NCBI RefSeq assembly: GCF_023015765.1 | Contig: NZ_JALKAL010000012.1 | Location: 62,001-126,000 of the forward strand | Direction of reading: 5' to 3' | Length of the DNA stretch: 64,000 nt | DNA from: Ornithinimicrobium sp. F0845 | GTDB lineage: Bacteria > Actinomycetota > Actinomycetes > Actinomycetales > Dermatophilaceae | In this document: piece after piece, positions 35,804 to 45,300 of the stretch | Layout: each line of letters opens with the position of its first letter | How positions within the stretch are numbered: position 1 is the first letter of the stretch | Made by a program: the position numbers and the translations under genes | The notes under the pieces: generated by a model | Seen by the model: the letters and a program-made list of their open reading frames with translations, nothing else | What the model was told of the DNA's origin: nothing | The model's database searches: none

Positions 35804-35905
35804 CCCACGCCCCCGCCACCGGACGCACGTCCGACACGCCCTCGTCGAACAGCCGCCGCGAGGCCATCCGCTCCGTCGCCGACGGCGGCGACGGGTGGAC
35901 CTACC

Positions 35906-36109
35906 TCATCGGCCGGCACCGCTCTCTCGCGCCAGCCTCGCCGCACGGGCCGCATCGACCTTTGTCTGTCGTTGCTGCCGAAGCCGCCACTGCGGATCGC
36001 TCTGCCCGCTGAGCTGGGCTGGCCCGAACACGTGGTAGCCCTGGTACTTGATCTGCCAGAGAAACCGGTACCACAGCGACAGTCCCTCGTTCTTGCCTCG
36101 TCCGGGCAT
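35906..36109 (-). CDS. Small conserved hypothetical protein (67 aa)
   Basis: Basic protein starting MPGRGKNEGLSLWYRFLWQI and continuing KYQGYHVFGPAQLSGQSDPQ, then an Arg/Ala/Gln-rich helix. The aromatic block looks like a conserved actinobacterial family I cannot name. A GAAGG Shine-Dalgarno precedes the ATG. Divergent from the OhrR/MarR gene, 57 bp away, with a shared palindrome between. Confidence 0.6.
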   Translation of the reverse strand: MPGRGKNEGLSLWYRFLWQIKYQGYHVFGPAQLSGQSDPQWRLRQQRQTKVDAARAARLARESGAGR

Positions 36110-36135
36110 GGTTCGCCTTCCTTTGCGTACAAATC

Positions 36136-36149
36136 ATTGGGGCACCAAT
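36136..36149. promoter_or_regulatory. Probable MarR/OhrR operator
   Basis: Perfect inverted repeat ATTGG-GGCA-CCAAT directly before the -10 TAGCCT (36,154-36,159) of the marR-type gene. The -10 is seven bases from the ATG, so the transcript is probably leaderless. The position over the -35 region fits autorepression. Confidence 0.65.
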
Positions 36150-36166
36150 CTGGTAGCCTAACAGTC

Positions 36167-36655
36167 ATGAGGGACGACGTCCGCCTTTCCGATCCCGCAC
36201 GGGCCCTGGCGCTGGAGGAGCAGGTCTGCTTCGCGCTCTCGGTCGCCGCCCGCAACGTCGTCGCGGTCTACCGCCCGATCCTGGAGCCCATGGGACTCAC
36301 CCACCCGCAGTACCTCGTGATGCTGGCACTCTGGGAGCGCCCGGATCCGGTCTCCGTGCGAGAGCTGAGCGACCTCCTCCATCTGGACCCCGGCACCCTG
36401 TCGCCGCTGCTGAAACGCCTGGAGTCTGGTGGGCTGCTCCGCCGGGAGCGCCGCGCGGACGACGAGCGGTCACTCGCGGTCACGCTGACCGAGCAGGGTC
36501 TCCGGCTGCGTGAGGACGCACTCCGGGTGCCCCCCGCCGTGGTCTCTCGCCTGGGCATGGACGTCGAGGAACTCATCGCCCTGCGCGAGTCCCTGGGCAC
36601 GGTCATCACGGCCGCCCGCTCGGCCCTGGCCGACGCCGCGGCGGTGTCCCCATGA
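36167..36655 (+). CDS. MarR family regulator, OhrR-like
   Basis: 162 residues, winged helix: LTHPQYLVMLALWE, the recognition segment VRELSDLLHLDPGTLSPLLKRLE, the wing RERRADDERSLAVTLT. An N-terminal Cys in EEQVCFALSVAARN is placed like the peroxide-sensing Cys of OhrR, so oxidation-controlled repression is plausible. It overlaps the nitrilase gene by four bases, so both are in one operon, controlled by the palindrome at 36,136. No ohr gene is adjacent, which is unusual for OhrR. Confidence 0.82.
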   Translation: MRDDVRLSDPARALALEEQVCFALSVAARNVVAVYRPILEPMGLTHPQYLVMLALWERPDPVSVRELSDLLHLDPGTLSPLLKRLESGGLLRRERRADDERSLAVTLTEQGLRLREDALRVPPAVVSRLGMDVEELIALRESLGTVITAARSALADAAAVSP

Positions 36656-37581
36656 CCCGGGTCGCCGTCGTGCAGGACGGCTCCGTCCCCTTCGACGCTG
36701 CCGCCACCACCGCCAAGGTCGTCGCCCTCATCGACTCGGCCGCCCAGCAGGGCGCCCAGGTCGTGGTCTTCCCCGAGGCCTTCCTCGGCACCTACCCCAA
36801 GGGGCTGACCTTCGGGGCACCGGTCGGCGCCCGCACGCAGGACGGGCGCGAGGAGTTCCTGCGCTACGCCGAGGGCGCAGTGCGACTGGACGGGCCTGAG
36901 GTGGCCGAGATCGTCGAGGCCGCGCGCGGGGCCGGAGTGTTCGTGGTCCTCGGGCTGATCGAGCGGGCGGGCGGCACGCTCTACTGCACCGTCGCGCTGA
37001 TCGACGCCGACCAGGGCCTCGTGGGCCACCACCGCAAGCTGATGCCGACTGCGGCCGAGCGGCTCGTCTGGGGCCAGGGGGACGGCTCGACGCTGCCCGT
37101 CGTGGACTCCCCCGCCGGCCGGGTCGGCGCGGTGATCTGCTGGGAGAACTACATGCCGCTGCTGCGCACCGCCATGTACGCCCAGGGCATCGAGCTGTAC
37201 TGCGCCCCGACCGTCGACGACCGCGACGCCTGGCAGCACACCATGCGGCACATCGCGCTGGAGGGGCGTTGCTTCGTGCTGGCCGCGTGCCAGTACATCC
37301 GCCGGTCGGACTACCCCGAGGACTACGCCACGGCCATCGACGTCCGCGGCGAGGAGCCCCTGATCCGGGGCGGCAGCGTCATCGTCGACCCGCTGGGTCA
37401 GGTGCTGGCCGGCCCGTTGTTCGGTGAGCCGGGCATCCTCGTCGCGGACCTCGACCTGGCGGACCGCACCCGCTCCCACCTCGACCTCGATGTGGTCGGG
37501 CACTACGCGCGGCCGGACGTCTTCCGGCTGCAGGTTGACGACCGACCGCGGGAGCCGGTGACCTTCGCCTCCGAGGGTTGA
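36652..37581 (+). CDS. Nitrilase family carbon-nitrogen hydrolase
   Basis: 309 residues with the catalytic triad in order: Glu in VVFPEAFLGTYPKG, Lys in GHHRKLMPTAAERL, Cys in VGAVICWENYMPLLR. The CWENYMPLLR block is that of true aliphatic/aryl nitrilases (nitrile to acid plus ammonia), not amidases. The cytosolic enzyme is translated with the OhrR-like regulator. A link between nitrile use and peroxide sensing is a guess from gene order. Confidence 0.9.
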   Translation: MTRVAVVQDGSVPFDAAATTAKVVALIDSAAQQGAQVVVFPEAFLGTYPKGLTFGAPVGARTQDGREEFLRYAEGAVRLDGPEVAEIVEAARGAGVFVVLGLIERAGGTLYCTVALIDADQGLVGHHRKLMPTAAERLVWGQGDGSTLPVVDSPAGRVGAVICWENYMPLLRTAMYAQGIELYCAPTVDDRDAWQHTMRHIALEGRCFVLAACQYIRRSDYPEDYATAIDVRGEEPLIRGGSVIVDPLGQVLAGPLFGEPGILVADLDLADRTRSHLDLDVVGHYARPDVFRLQVDDRPREPVTFASEG

Positions 37582-37636
37582 ACCTGGACGGCTTCGAGAC
37601 AGGCCGCAGTGATCGAGTCGCTCACCCGGCCAGGGC

Positions 37637-37650
37637 TTGACCCAGGTCAA
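37637..37650. promoter_or_regulatory. CRP/FNR-like palindrome before DsbA-like gene
   Basis: TTGACC-CA-GGTCAA, the spaced arms seen at FNR/CRP-family sites. Just left of it lies TCACCC-GGCCA-GGGCTT (37,622-37,638), a half-conserved version of the regional palindrome. Both are 50-75 bp before the ATG at 37,698. Confidence 0.4.
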
Positions 37651-37697
37651 GGACTCACCCTGCTCCCTGCCGTAGAACGGAAGGCGAGGAGGACACC

Positions 37698-38417
37698 ATG
37701 ACCATCACGACACCCACCCGTCCGCACACCCTGGTCCGGCCCAACCGGCATACTGCCGCCTCGCCGGACTGGACCTACCACGCCCTGGTCGCGCAACGGC
37801 CGGTTGCGCCCGCCGTCCGGCCCGGGACGGTCCGGCTGCTCGTCGACCTGACCTCGCCGTGGGCCTACCTGGCCCACCTGCGGCTCGGACCCGATGACGA
37901 CAGCTCCTGGCTGGCGGTGCAACGGCCGACCACGATTCCGCGCACGGGACTGCGCGACGACGGTCCCGAGCGGGAGGAGATGCAGCGTCAGCTCGACGCC
38001 GCCCGCTCCGTGGCCGGGCCGGACGAGGACCTGCCGACCCGTGTGCCGTCCGTGCTCCCGCACCCCCGCACCGTGGCGGCGGCCTATGCCGAGGCCGTCG
38101 ACCTCGGACGGGGTGCGGCCGTGCGCGCGGTGCTCCTGGAGGCCTACTGGCTGGACGGGCAGGACATCGGCAGCCCCGACGTGCTGCGGCAGATCCTGCC
38201 GTCGGTCGTCGTCGACGAGGACACCCTGTGCACCGGGGACCCCCGCCGGGAGTTCGGCTACCTGGTCTCCCCGGCCCGTGAGCCGCTGACCGACCGGGCC
38301 TACCACCTGATGGCGGACTGGCAGCGGCAGTGGGAGGACCTGGGCCGACCGGGACCGCTGGCCCTCGTGGACACCGCGGGCGCGGTGCGCACCGGTCCCG
38401 CGGCGCTGCGGCCCTGA
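37698..38417 (+). CDS. DsbA-like thioredoxin-fold protein
   Basis: 239 residues. After about 40 residues of extended N-terminus comes a thioredoxin-type strand and loop (VRLLVDLTSPWAYLAHLRLG) resembling DsbA/FrnE and 2-hydroxychromene-2-carboxylate isomerase proteins, where SPW-Y marks the active-site helix. No CxxC is present, so oxidoreductase activity is doubtful. A helical insert and a closing beta-alpha part (DVLRQILPSVVVDEDTLCTGD) follow. ATG has a GAGGAGG Shine-Dalgarno. It is convergent with the permease fragment. Confidence 0.6.
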   Translation: MTITTPTRPHTLVRPNRHTAASPDWTYHALVAQRPVAPAVRPGTVRLLVDLTSPWAYLAHLRLGPDDDSSWLAVQRPTTIPRTGLRDDGPEREEMQRQLDAARSVAGPDEDLPTRVPSVLPHPRTVAAAYAEAVDLGRGAAVRAVLLEAYWLDGQDIGSPDVLRQILPSVVVDEDTLCTGDPRREFGYLVSPAREPLTDRAYHLMADWQRQWEDLGRPGPLALVDTAGAVRTGPAALRP

Positions 38418-38426
38418 CCCCGGCGC

Positions 38427-38960
38427 CTACTTCACCGAGCCGGCGAGGACCCCCTGCTCGAAGTAGCGCTGGAAGGAGAAGAAGACCACCAGGGGCACCA
38501 CATGGGACAGGAACGCCCCCGTGGCCAGCACGTCGATGTTGGACCCGAACTGGCGGGCCTGGGACTGCAACGCCACCGTCAGCGGGGCCGCGGAGGAGTC
38601 GGCGAACACCAGCGCGACCAGCATGTCGTTCCACACCCACAGGAACTGGAAGATGCCCAGCGAGGCGATCGCCGGCAGCCCCAGGGGCAGGACCACGCTC
38701 CGGAAGATCCGCCACTCCCCCGCGCCGTCCATCCGTGCCGCCTCGAGCAGCTCCTTGGGGATCCCGGCGAAGAAGTTGCGCAGCAGGAAGACCGCGAACG
38801 GCAGACCGAAGGCGACGTGGAAGAGGATCACCGAGATCCGGGATCCGTAGATCCCGAGGTCCCCGAAGAGCCCCGCCACGGGGATCAGTGCCACCTGCAC
38901 GGGCACGACGAGCAGTCCGACGACCACGATGAACAACCAGTCCCTGCCCGGGAAGTCCAT
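38427..38960 (-). pseudogene. Carbohydrate ABC transporter permease, 5'-truncated remnant
   Basis: 177 codons encode the C-terminal two thirds of a MalG-type permease: the EAA loop (PKELLEAARMDGAGEWRIFRSVVLPLGLPAI) and five membrane segments, ending YFEQGVLAGSVK. Family members have about 270-300 residues, so about 100 N-terminal residues are missing; the frame enters at MDFPGRDWLF. No sugar-binding protein, second permease or ATPase is near. The cut coincides with a truncation of the neighbouring VOC gene, so this is a deletion scar. Confidence 0.8.
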
Positions 38961-38965
38961 CCACC

Positions 38966-39334
38966 GTGACCGACATGGACACCAGCATCGCCTGGTACGC
39001 CGACCTGTTCGGGTTCGTCGAGCTGGCGCGCGAGCCGCATCACGGCGACGGCGGCGGCAACGCAGTCGTGCTCGGCCCCGAGGACTGGTCGATGTTCGTC
39101 GTCCTCAACGAGCACCCGACCAACGCCGGCGAGAGCTTCGACCCGGTCCGCACCGGCCTCGACCACGTCGGGTTCACGGTGGCCGACCAGGACATCCTCA
39201 GGGGTTGGGAGGCTCGCCTGGAGGAGAAGGGCGTCACCTACAGCCCCGTCAGCGAGCACGGCTGGGGCTGGTCGCTCAACTTCCGCGACCCCGACGACAT
39301 CCAGCTCCAGCTCATCGCGTTCGCCACCTCCTAG
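38966..39334 (+). CDS. VOC family protein, N-terminally truncated
   Basis: 122 residues from GTG: TDMDTSIAWYADLFGFVELA, then LDHVGFTVADQDILRGWEARL and a closing strand FRDPDDIQLQLIAF, a two-module glyoxalase-like fold. VOC proteins normally begin with a strand ending in VTVTDMDxSIxWY; here that strand is missing upstream of the GTG, where the permease fragment begins on the other strand. It may be expressed from a new start or be non-functional. Confidence 0.65.
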   Translation: MTDMDTSIAWYADLFGFVELAREPHHGDGGGNAVVLGPEDWSMFVVLNEHPTNAGESFDPVRTGLDHVGFTVADQDILRGWEARLEEKGVTYSPVSEHGWGWSLNFRDPDDIQLQLIAFATS

Positions 39335-39346
39335 GGCCGGTGCGTC

Positions 39347-40180
39347 ATGGGGAGTATGCCGTCACCCGGCACCCGCATGCCCGCGGCCTTCATCGGTCAC
39401 GGGAGCCCGATGCACGCACTGCGGGCGAACCGCTACACCGAGGCCTGGCGCGAGTTCGGGCGGTCGGCGCCCAGGCCGCGGGCGATCCTGGTCATCTCGG
39501 CGCACTGGTACACCAATGTCACCGCGGTCACCGCGATGGCTCGTCCACGCACCATCCACGACTTCTACGGGTTCCCGCAGGAGCTGTACGACCTCACGTA
39601 CCCGGCCCCCGGACTGCCCGAGCTCGCCGAGGAGGTCGCAGATCTGACCAAGCCGCAGTGGGTCGGGTGCGACGTCGACTCCTGGGGGATCGACCACGGC
39701 ACGTGGTCCGTGCTCAGGCACGCCTTCCCCGAGGCCTCGATCCCGGTCCTGCAGCTCTCGCTCAACGCCTTCCAGGGGTTCGACCAGCACCTCGAGCTCG
39801 GTCGGCGGCTGCGCGGTCTGCGGGACTCGGGCGTGCTGATCATTGGGAGCGGCAACGTCGTGCACACCCTCGCCGCCCTCGACCACACCCGCGCCGAGGA
39901 GGGTTTCGACTGGGCACGGCGATTCGACGACGCCGCCCGGACGGTCCTGCAGAGTACCGACCCGACCGGGGTCGCCGCCCTGACCGGACACCGCGACTTC
40001 GACAACGCCGTGCCCACCCCTGACCACTTCCTCCCCCTGCTGTACGTCGCCGCACTGGCTGGTGACGAGCCGCTGTCGCTCCTGATCGACGGTCATCAGG
40101 CCGGGTCGATGTCGATGGCGGCCTACACCGTGGGCATGCCGGCCGAAACTGTCGGCTCTCCCTCATGTGCCGGCGACTGA
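39347..40180 (+). CDS. ygiD: LigB/DODA-type extradiol ring-cleavage dioxygenase
   Basis: 277 residues. Class III extradiol (LigB-like) fold with metal-binding His in FIGHGSPMHAL, ISAHWYT, and WGIDHGTW, like E. coli YgiD and plant DOPA 4,5-dioxygenases. A later SGNVVHTL carries another conserved His. It cleaves a catechol-type ring next to the hydroxyls using Fe or Zn and O2. It is followed by an intradiol dioxygenase and an FAD monooxygenase on the same strand, so a shared aromatic pathway is likely. Substrate unknown. Confidence 0.85.
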   Translation: MGSMPSPGTRMPAAFIGHGSPMHALRANRYTEAWREFGRSAPRPRAILVISAHWYTNVTAVTAMARPRTIHDFYGFPQELYDLTYPAPGLPELAEEVADLTKPQWVGCDVDSWGIDHGTWSVLRHAFPEASIPVLQLSLNAFQGFDQHLELGRRLRGLRDSGVLIIGSGNVVHTLAALDHTRAEEGFDWARRFDDAARTVLQSTDPTGVAALTGHRDFDNAVPTPDHFLPLLYVAALAGDEPLSLLIDGHQAGSMSMAAYTVGMPAETVGSPSCAGD

Positions 40181-40234
40181 GATCTCACGACACTGCCACT
40201 GTCACACCCTCACTCCCAGACAAGGACTCTCATC

Positions 40235-41056
40235 ATGACCACCATCGACACGGCACGACCGACCAACCTCCGGCTGCAGGAGGTCTTCGACGACGTCCTG
40301 CAGGCACTCCTGGACGCCATCACCAGGCACCGGGTGACCTGGGAGGAGTTCCGGGTCGCCACGGAGTGGCTCACCGAGGCCGGCGACCAGGGGATCGAGA
40401 TCCCACTGATGCTGGACGTCTTCCTCTCCTCGACCGTCGACGACCTGGCACACGCCGGCGACGGCACGGAGAACAATCTCGAGGGCCCCTACTACGTCCC
40501 GGACGCACCCTTCCTGCACCACCCCTACGTCCTCCCGCAACGGCAGGACGAGCCCGGCGAGAAGCTGCACTTCGCCGGCCGGGTGCGCTCGACGGACGGG
40601 ACTCCCCTGGCGGGCGCCGTGCTCGACGTCTGGCAGTCGAACGGCCTGGGCGAGTACTCCCACGTGCAGCCCGACCTGCCCGAGTTCAACCTCAGGGGAC
40701 GGCTGGTCGCGGACCAGGACGGATGCTTCGAGTTCATGACCGTCGTGCCCGTCCCCTATGCGATCCCGACCGACGGCGCGACCGGCAGGCTCCTGGCCGC
40801 CATGGGCCGCGAGCCCTTCCGTCCGGCTCACATCCACTTCCGGATCAGCCACCCGGACTGCGAGCCGCTGACGACACAGATCTACTTCGAGGACGACCCG
40901 TGGCTCGACGCTGACGTGGCCGGCGCGGTGAAGGAGTCTCTGGTGACCCCGGTGACCAGGTGGGCGGACGCCGGTGGCGGGCAGTATGCCGGGTGCGCCT
41001 ACGACTTCGTCCTGTCCGGTTCGGCGACGGCACCCTCGGCACTGCGTGCCGGGTGA
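40235..41056 (+). CDS. Intradiol ring-cleavage dioxygenase (catechol/hydroxyquinol 1,2-type)
   Basis: 273 residues. An N-terminal helical linker domain (about 1-100) and the catalytic beta domain with Fe(III) ligands: Tyr in NNLEGPYYVPDAP, Tyr in GLGEYSHVQPDL, and two His in RPAHIHFRIS. This is the catechol 1,2-dioxygenase/hydroxyquinol 1,2-dioxygenase group, which cleaves between the hydroxyls to muconate-type products. It lies between an extradiol enzyme and a FAD hydroxylase that could supply its ring-hydroxylated substrate. Confidence 0.9.
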   Translation: MTTIDTARPTNLRLQEVFDDVLQALLDAITRHRVTWEEFRVATEWLTEAGDQGIEIPLMLDVFLSSTVDDLAHAGDGTENNLEGPYYVPDAPFLHHPYVLPQRQDEPGEKLHFAGRVRSTDGTPLAGAVLDVWQSNGLGEYSHVQPDLPEFNLRGRLVADQDGCFEFMTVVPVPYAIPTDGATGRLLAAMGREPFRPAHIHFRISHPDCEPLTTQIYFEDDPWLDADVAGAVKESLVTPVTRWADAGGGQYAGCAYDFVLSGSATAPSALRAG

Positions 41057-41068
41057 GGAGGGGTTGTC

Positions 41069-42289
41069 ATGTCGAAGCCAACGGCACCGCCGCGGCCGGG
41101 GACGGTCCACATCGCGGGAGCGGGTCCGGTCGGTCTGTTCCTGGCCGCGCTGCTGCAGTCCGACGGATGGCGGGTGCGCCTCTACGAACGACGCCGGGAG
41201 TACACCCGCAGCCGGATGGTGTCGTTGGCCGACTACCTCACGGCGGACTCGATCGACACCTACCGCACGGACCCTCTCGACGGCCAGAACGTGCACGCCA
41301 TCTTCGACCGGGACCAGCTTGAGGCCGGGCTCGCCTACCGCAGCACCATGGCCGCGGACCTGCGCGGCCTGCTGGAGGACTGGACCCGTGGGTTCGTCCC
41401 GCTGAACACCATCGAGAGGGCGCTCAGCGAGCTCATCGCCTCGCGCGCCACCGGGACGGTCGAGCGGGTCGACCAGGAGCTCGACCCAGGCAGCGCCCTG
41501 GCGATGCTCGACCCCGGCGACCTGCTGGTCGACTGCACCGGTGCCCGTTCGCTCATGCGCGATCTCCTGGTGCCCGGACCGGACCCCGCCGAACGGGACC
41601 GCAACACCACGCGGATTCGCATGGAGTACGCACTGGTGATCACCTTCCTGTACGACCAGGACTACCAGTGCAACGAGCTCTGCAAGTACTACAAGAACAT
41701 CGGCAACGCCGCCTACAAGTTCATCCCGGCGGTGCGCCGCACCCACTACGACGGCTCGACGAGTCACGTCACCGGCATCGTGAACATCCGTGAGCAGGAG
41801 TTCGACGCGCTGCCGCCGACCTGCACCGGCGGGTTCCTGCGAGAGAGGTTCCCGGACATCGCCCTGTCGATGGACCAGTTCATCGACAGGATCAAGGCCG
41901 AGACGCACGGCCAGATCATCGGCGACCTGCAGGTGGTGCGGCTCCCGCTGGACCTCTACCGGGCACGCCACGTGACCAGTCAGGCGTGGCAGTGCTCGGG
42001 CGCCGACCACCCGCTGGCCGCCAGTCCGGTGTTCCTGCTCGGGGACTCGGCCCTGGGATCGCCCTACTTCCAGTCCATCTCCCTCGGCCTGGAGGCATCG
42101 TTCGTCCTGGCCCGCCACCTCGGCAACCCAGCACTGACGCTGCAGGAGGTGTTCACCCGGTGGGAGGCCTTCATGTACCGCCAGTGGATCCGTGTCTACA
42201 TGCGGACCCAGATGCTCAAGCACGACAAGGACCTGCTCGAGTCGGTCGGCGACAACTCCAGCCTGCTCGGCAAGATGCATGTCTTCTGA
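41069..42289 (+). CDS. FAD-dependent monooxygenase (aromatic hydroxylase-like)
   Basis: 406 residues. A Rossmann GAGPVGLFLAALL motif near residue 18 binds FAD; the LLGDSALGSPYFQSISLGLEA stretch is the second FAD-contact region of the FAD_binding_3 class, resembling kynurenine 3-monooxygenase. The middle of the protein is atypical, with LVITFLYDQDYQCNELCKYY and YKFIPAVRRTHYDGSTSHV, not familiar from standard hydroxylases. It follows the intradiol dioxygenase by 12 bp, so it is the third gene of the ring-cleavage set. The product is unknown. Confidence 0.82.
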   Translation: MSKPTAPPRPGTVHIAGAGPVGLFLAALLQSDGWRVRLYERRREYTRSRMVSLADYLTADSIDTYRTDPLDGQNVHAIFDRDQLEAGLAYRSTMAADLRGLLEDWTRGFVPLNTIERALSELIASRATGTVERVDQELDPGSALAMLDPGDLLVDCTGARSLMRDLLVPGPDPAERDRNTTRIRMEYALVITFLYDQDYQCNELCKYYKNIGNAAYKFIPAVRRTHYDGSTSHVTGIVNIREQEFDALPPTCTGGFLRERFPDIALSMDQFIDRIKAETHGQIIGDLQVVRLPLDLYRARHVTSQAWQCSGADHPLAASPVFLLGDSALGSPYFQSISLGLEASFVLARHLGNPALTLQEVFTRWEAFMYRQWIRVYMRTQMLKHDKDLLESVGDNSSLLGKMHVF

Positions 42290-42301
42290 CGGAGGTGGTG
42301 G

Positions 42302-45300
42302 TCACCGCAGCAGCTCGGGGTGACCGGGCACGTCCTCGAGAAAGCGGCGGCGCTGATCGGGGTCGGTGAACCGGTCGGACTGTTCCAGCAGGACGGCCCG
42401 GCCCACCTCAAGAACGTCGTCGGCCCGGGCATCACCCAGTGCACCCAGGACCCGACCGACGGCGGCGTAGAGCTGCGGCACGTCGACCACCCCGGGCAGG
42501 TCGCGCGCCAGCACCCGGGAGACGACCTGCTCCACGCGCTCTCGGGCCTCGTCCGGGTGCCCCAGGCGTAGCGCCACCTCGGCCAACCCGACCAGGGCAG
42601 CCGGATGCTGGATGACCGCGTCGATCTCGAGCACGGCCTCGTAGTCGTCGCGCGCCGCGTCCAGGTCGCCCAGGGCACGCCGCGCCTGCCCCATCTGGAG
42701 CCGGGCCTCGGCGTCCTCGCGGGGGTCCTCCAGCTCCGTGCACAGCACATGGGCACGGCGGGCGAAGTCCAACGCCTCCTCCGGCGCCCCCTGGTCCAGA
42801 CGCAGGCACGCCAGACCGATGAGGGCCAGGACCTCCACGTCCGGGTCCCCGATGTCCTGCGCGAGGTGCAGCGCCTGGTCGAACAGCTCCTGCGCCTCCG
42901 GTCCTCGCCCCGTGGCCCGGGCGAGCTCTCCCAGGTTCGCCAGCCGGAAGCCCTCGTCCTGACGGGTCGCCGACCTGCCGGTCGATCTCCAGGGCCTCCT
43001 TCTCGAGCGCCTCGGACCGGGGATAGTCCGCCAGCCCGCGGTAGGCGTGGCCGAGCAGACCGAGGGTGCGTGCCACGGCATACGGCCCACCGACCTCCCG
43101 GTTGAGCTGCAGGGCCTCCTCCAGGTGTCCTCGCCCGGCGTCGAGGTCCAGCCGGGCACACAGGAGCAGACCCAGGTTGGCCTGTGCCCGGCCCGCCAGC
43201 CGACGCGCGCCGATCCGCTGCGCCACCCCCAGGGCCTCCTGTAACCGCTCGGTCGCGTCGACCAGGTCGTTGCTGCGCCAGCTGTTCACCCCCAGGTGGA
43301 TCAGGTCGGTCACCACGCCACTGGTCCGGTTGTCCCGCTGCTGGATGGCCAAGGACTCCTCGAAGCACCGTCTGCCCGTCGCGCGGTCACCCGTCAGGTC
43401 GGCCACGATCCCCAGCCCGGCCAGGGCCGTCGCCTCGAGCGCCGACTGGCCTGTCTCCCGGGCGAGCTCGAGCCCCCGCCCGAGCTCCTGCCTGGCGGCT
43501 GCGTACTCCTGGGGGGCGCTGAGCACCTCGCCGAGCACCGTCCGGGCGCGCCCCTCCCCCGCCGGGTCACCGATCTCCTGGTATGTCGTGGCGGCCGCCC
43601 GCGCATCCGTCGCGGCCTGTGCGTAGTCGCCGGTGTGGTCCCCGTGCTTGGCTCGCAGGAGCAGCACCGACGCACGAGCCGCCCGGTCCTGACCGGAGGA
43701 CACCAGCTCCTCCAGCGCCCTGATGTCCTCATCCGCCGCGGCGAGGTCGGAGGCCAGGTTGTGCACGGCAACCCGGGCGGTGAGCAGCCGGATCCGGTCG
43801 GAGTCCTCCTCGGCCCACTCCAGGGCCCTGGTGTAGTGGCGGACGGCGGCGGCGTTCGCGAAGGCGGCAGCGGCCCGGTCACCGGCGCGCTCGGCATACT
43901 GCCTCGCCTTGTCGGGCACACCTGCCAGGTGGAAGTGCCTGGCCAGCGGGTCCAGGGTCCGGGGGTTGTCCGGGCCGTAGAGCTCCTCGACGGCCAGGCC
44001 GACGTCCTCGTGCAGGAAGCCGGCCTCCACCTCGTCCAGGTGCCGCAGGAGATAGTGCTGGACCGTGACGTGGGAGAAGCGGTAGCGGGAGAGTCGCCGG
44101 GCGCCGACCCGGTCGATGCCGACGGCCGTCACGAGGTGGTGACGGCGCGTCAGGGTCTCGCTCAGATCGCGCACCAGGTTGCGCAGCTCCACCTGCTGCA
44201 CCCGCGCGACCACCTCCGCGGTAAAGGCCTCGCCCTCGACAGCCGCGATCGTCAGGCTCCGGTGCAGATGCTCCGGCAGGCGCGCGAGCCGCTGCCCGAT
44301 GACGCCCTCGACCCGGGCGGGGAGCTGGTCCCAGTCGAGGTCGTCCAGCGCCGCCCAGCCCCGGCCATCGCGCCACACGATGCTGCCGTGGTCCTGGAGG
44401 TGGTGCACGAGCTCCACCGTGAACAGCGGGTGACCCCCGGTGCGAGCGTGCAGGGTGCGGCGGAACTCTTCGCCCAGCTCGTTGGGCTCCTGGTCCAGGA
44501 AGGCATCGACGAAGGCCCGGCCGTCCTCGTCCGTGTCCAGGTCGATGGTGATGTCACCGAACTGACGGGTCAGCTCGTGGGCAACCGGCTCCAGCGGGTG
44601 CTGCGCCTCGCCCGCCCCCAGCGTGACGTCGCTCGTCCGGTAGGTGCCGATCACGAGGATCCTGGTGCCCTCCAGTCGGCGGCCGATCCGGGCCAGCAGG
44701 GCCAGGGAGGCGGTGTCGGCCCACTGCAGGTCGTCGAGCACCACGAGCAGGGGCAGCTGCTGACCGAGGCGGCGCAGCACCTGGACGTACTGTTCGAGGA
44801 TCTGGTCCTGGTCGACCGCCGCGTCGATCACCGGCACCGTGGCGACCTCGTCCATACGCCGCCCACCTGCCTCGGACTTCTTCCGCGCCATCATGAGTCC
44901 GACGTTCGCCAGGAGGGCGCCGCCGGGGATGAAGAGCCCGACCAGCGACGGGCCCAGGGCGGCGACGGTGTCCCTGCTGAGGCTCCGGACCCTGTGAGGG
45001 TGCGCCTCCTCACCCGCCGGGTCCTGGTGCGGGGACCCTCCCGCAACATCCCCGGTGAGGGTCTGCAGCACCTCGCGGAACGGCAGGAAGGCATCGCCGC
45101 GACCCGACTGCGGGTCGCACCGGCCGACCGCGACGACGAGATCCTCTAACCCGCTCCGGGAGCGCGCGGCGAACTCGGTAACAAGGCTCGTCTTGCCGGC
45201 ACCGCTCTCGCCCCGGACGAAGAGCACCTGCCCGTCACCGCCCAGGACCTGGCTGAACACAGCATCGCTCGATCGTAGGGATGACGGGGTCGCAGGGGAA

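Noticed and set aside
43296-45149. Long open frame of about 617 codons on the plus strand opposite the ATPase gene
   Set aside because: Such long antisense frames are expected at this GC content opposite real genes; the amino acids are dominated by Arg, Gly, Val, Gln and His with no domain.
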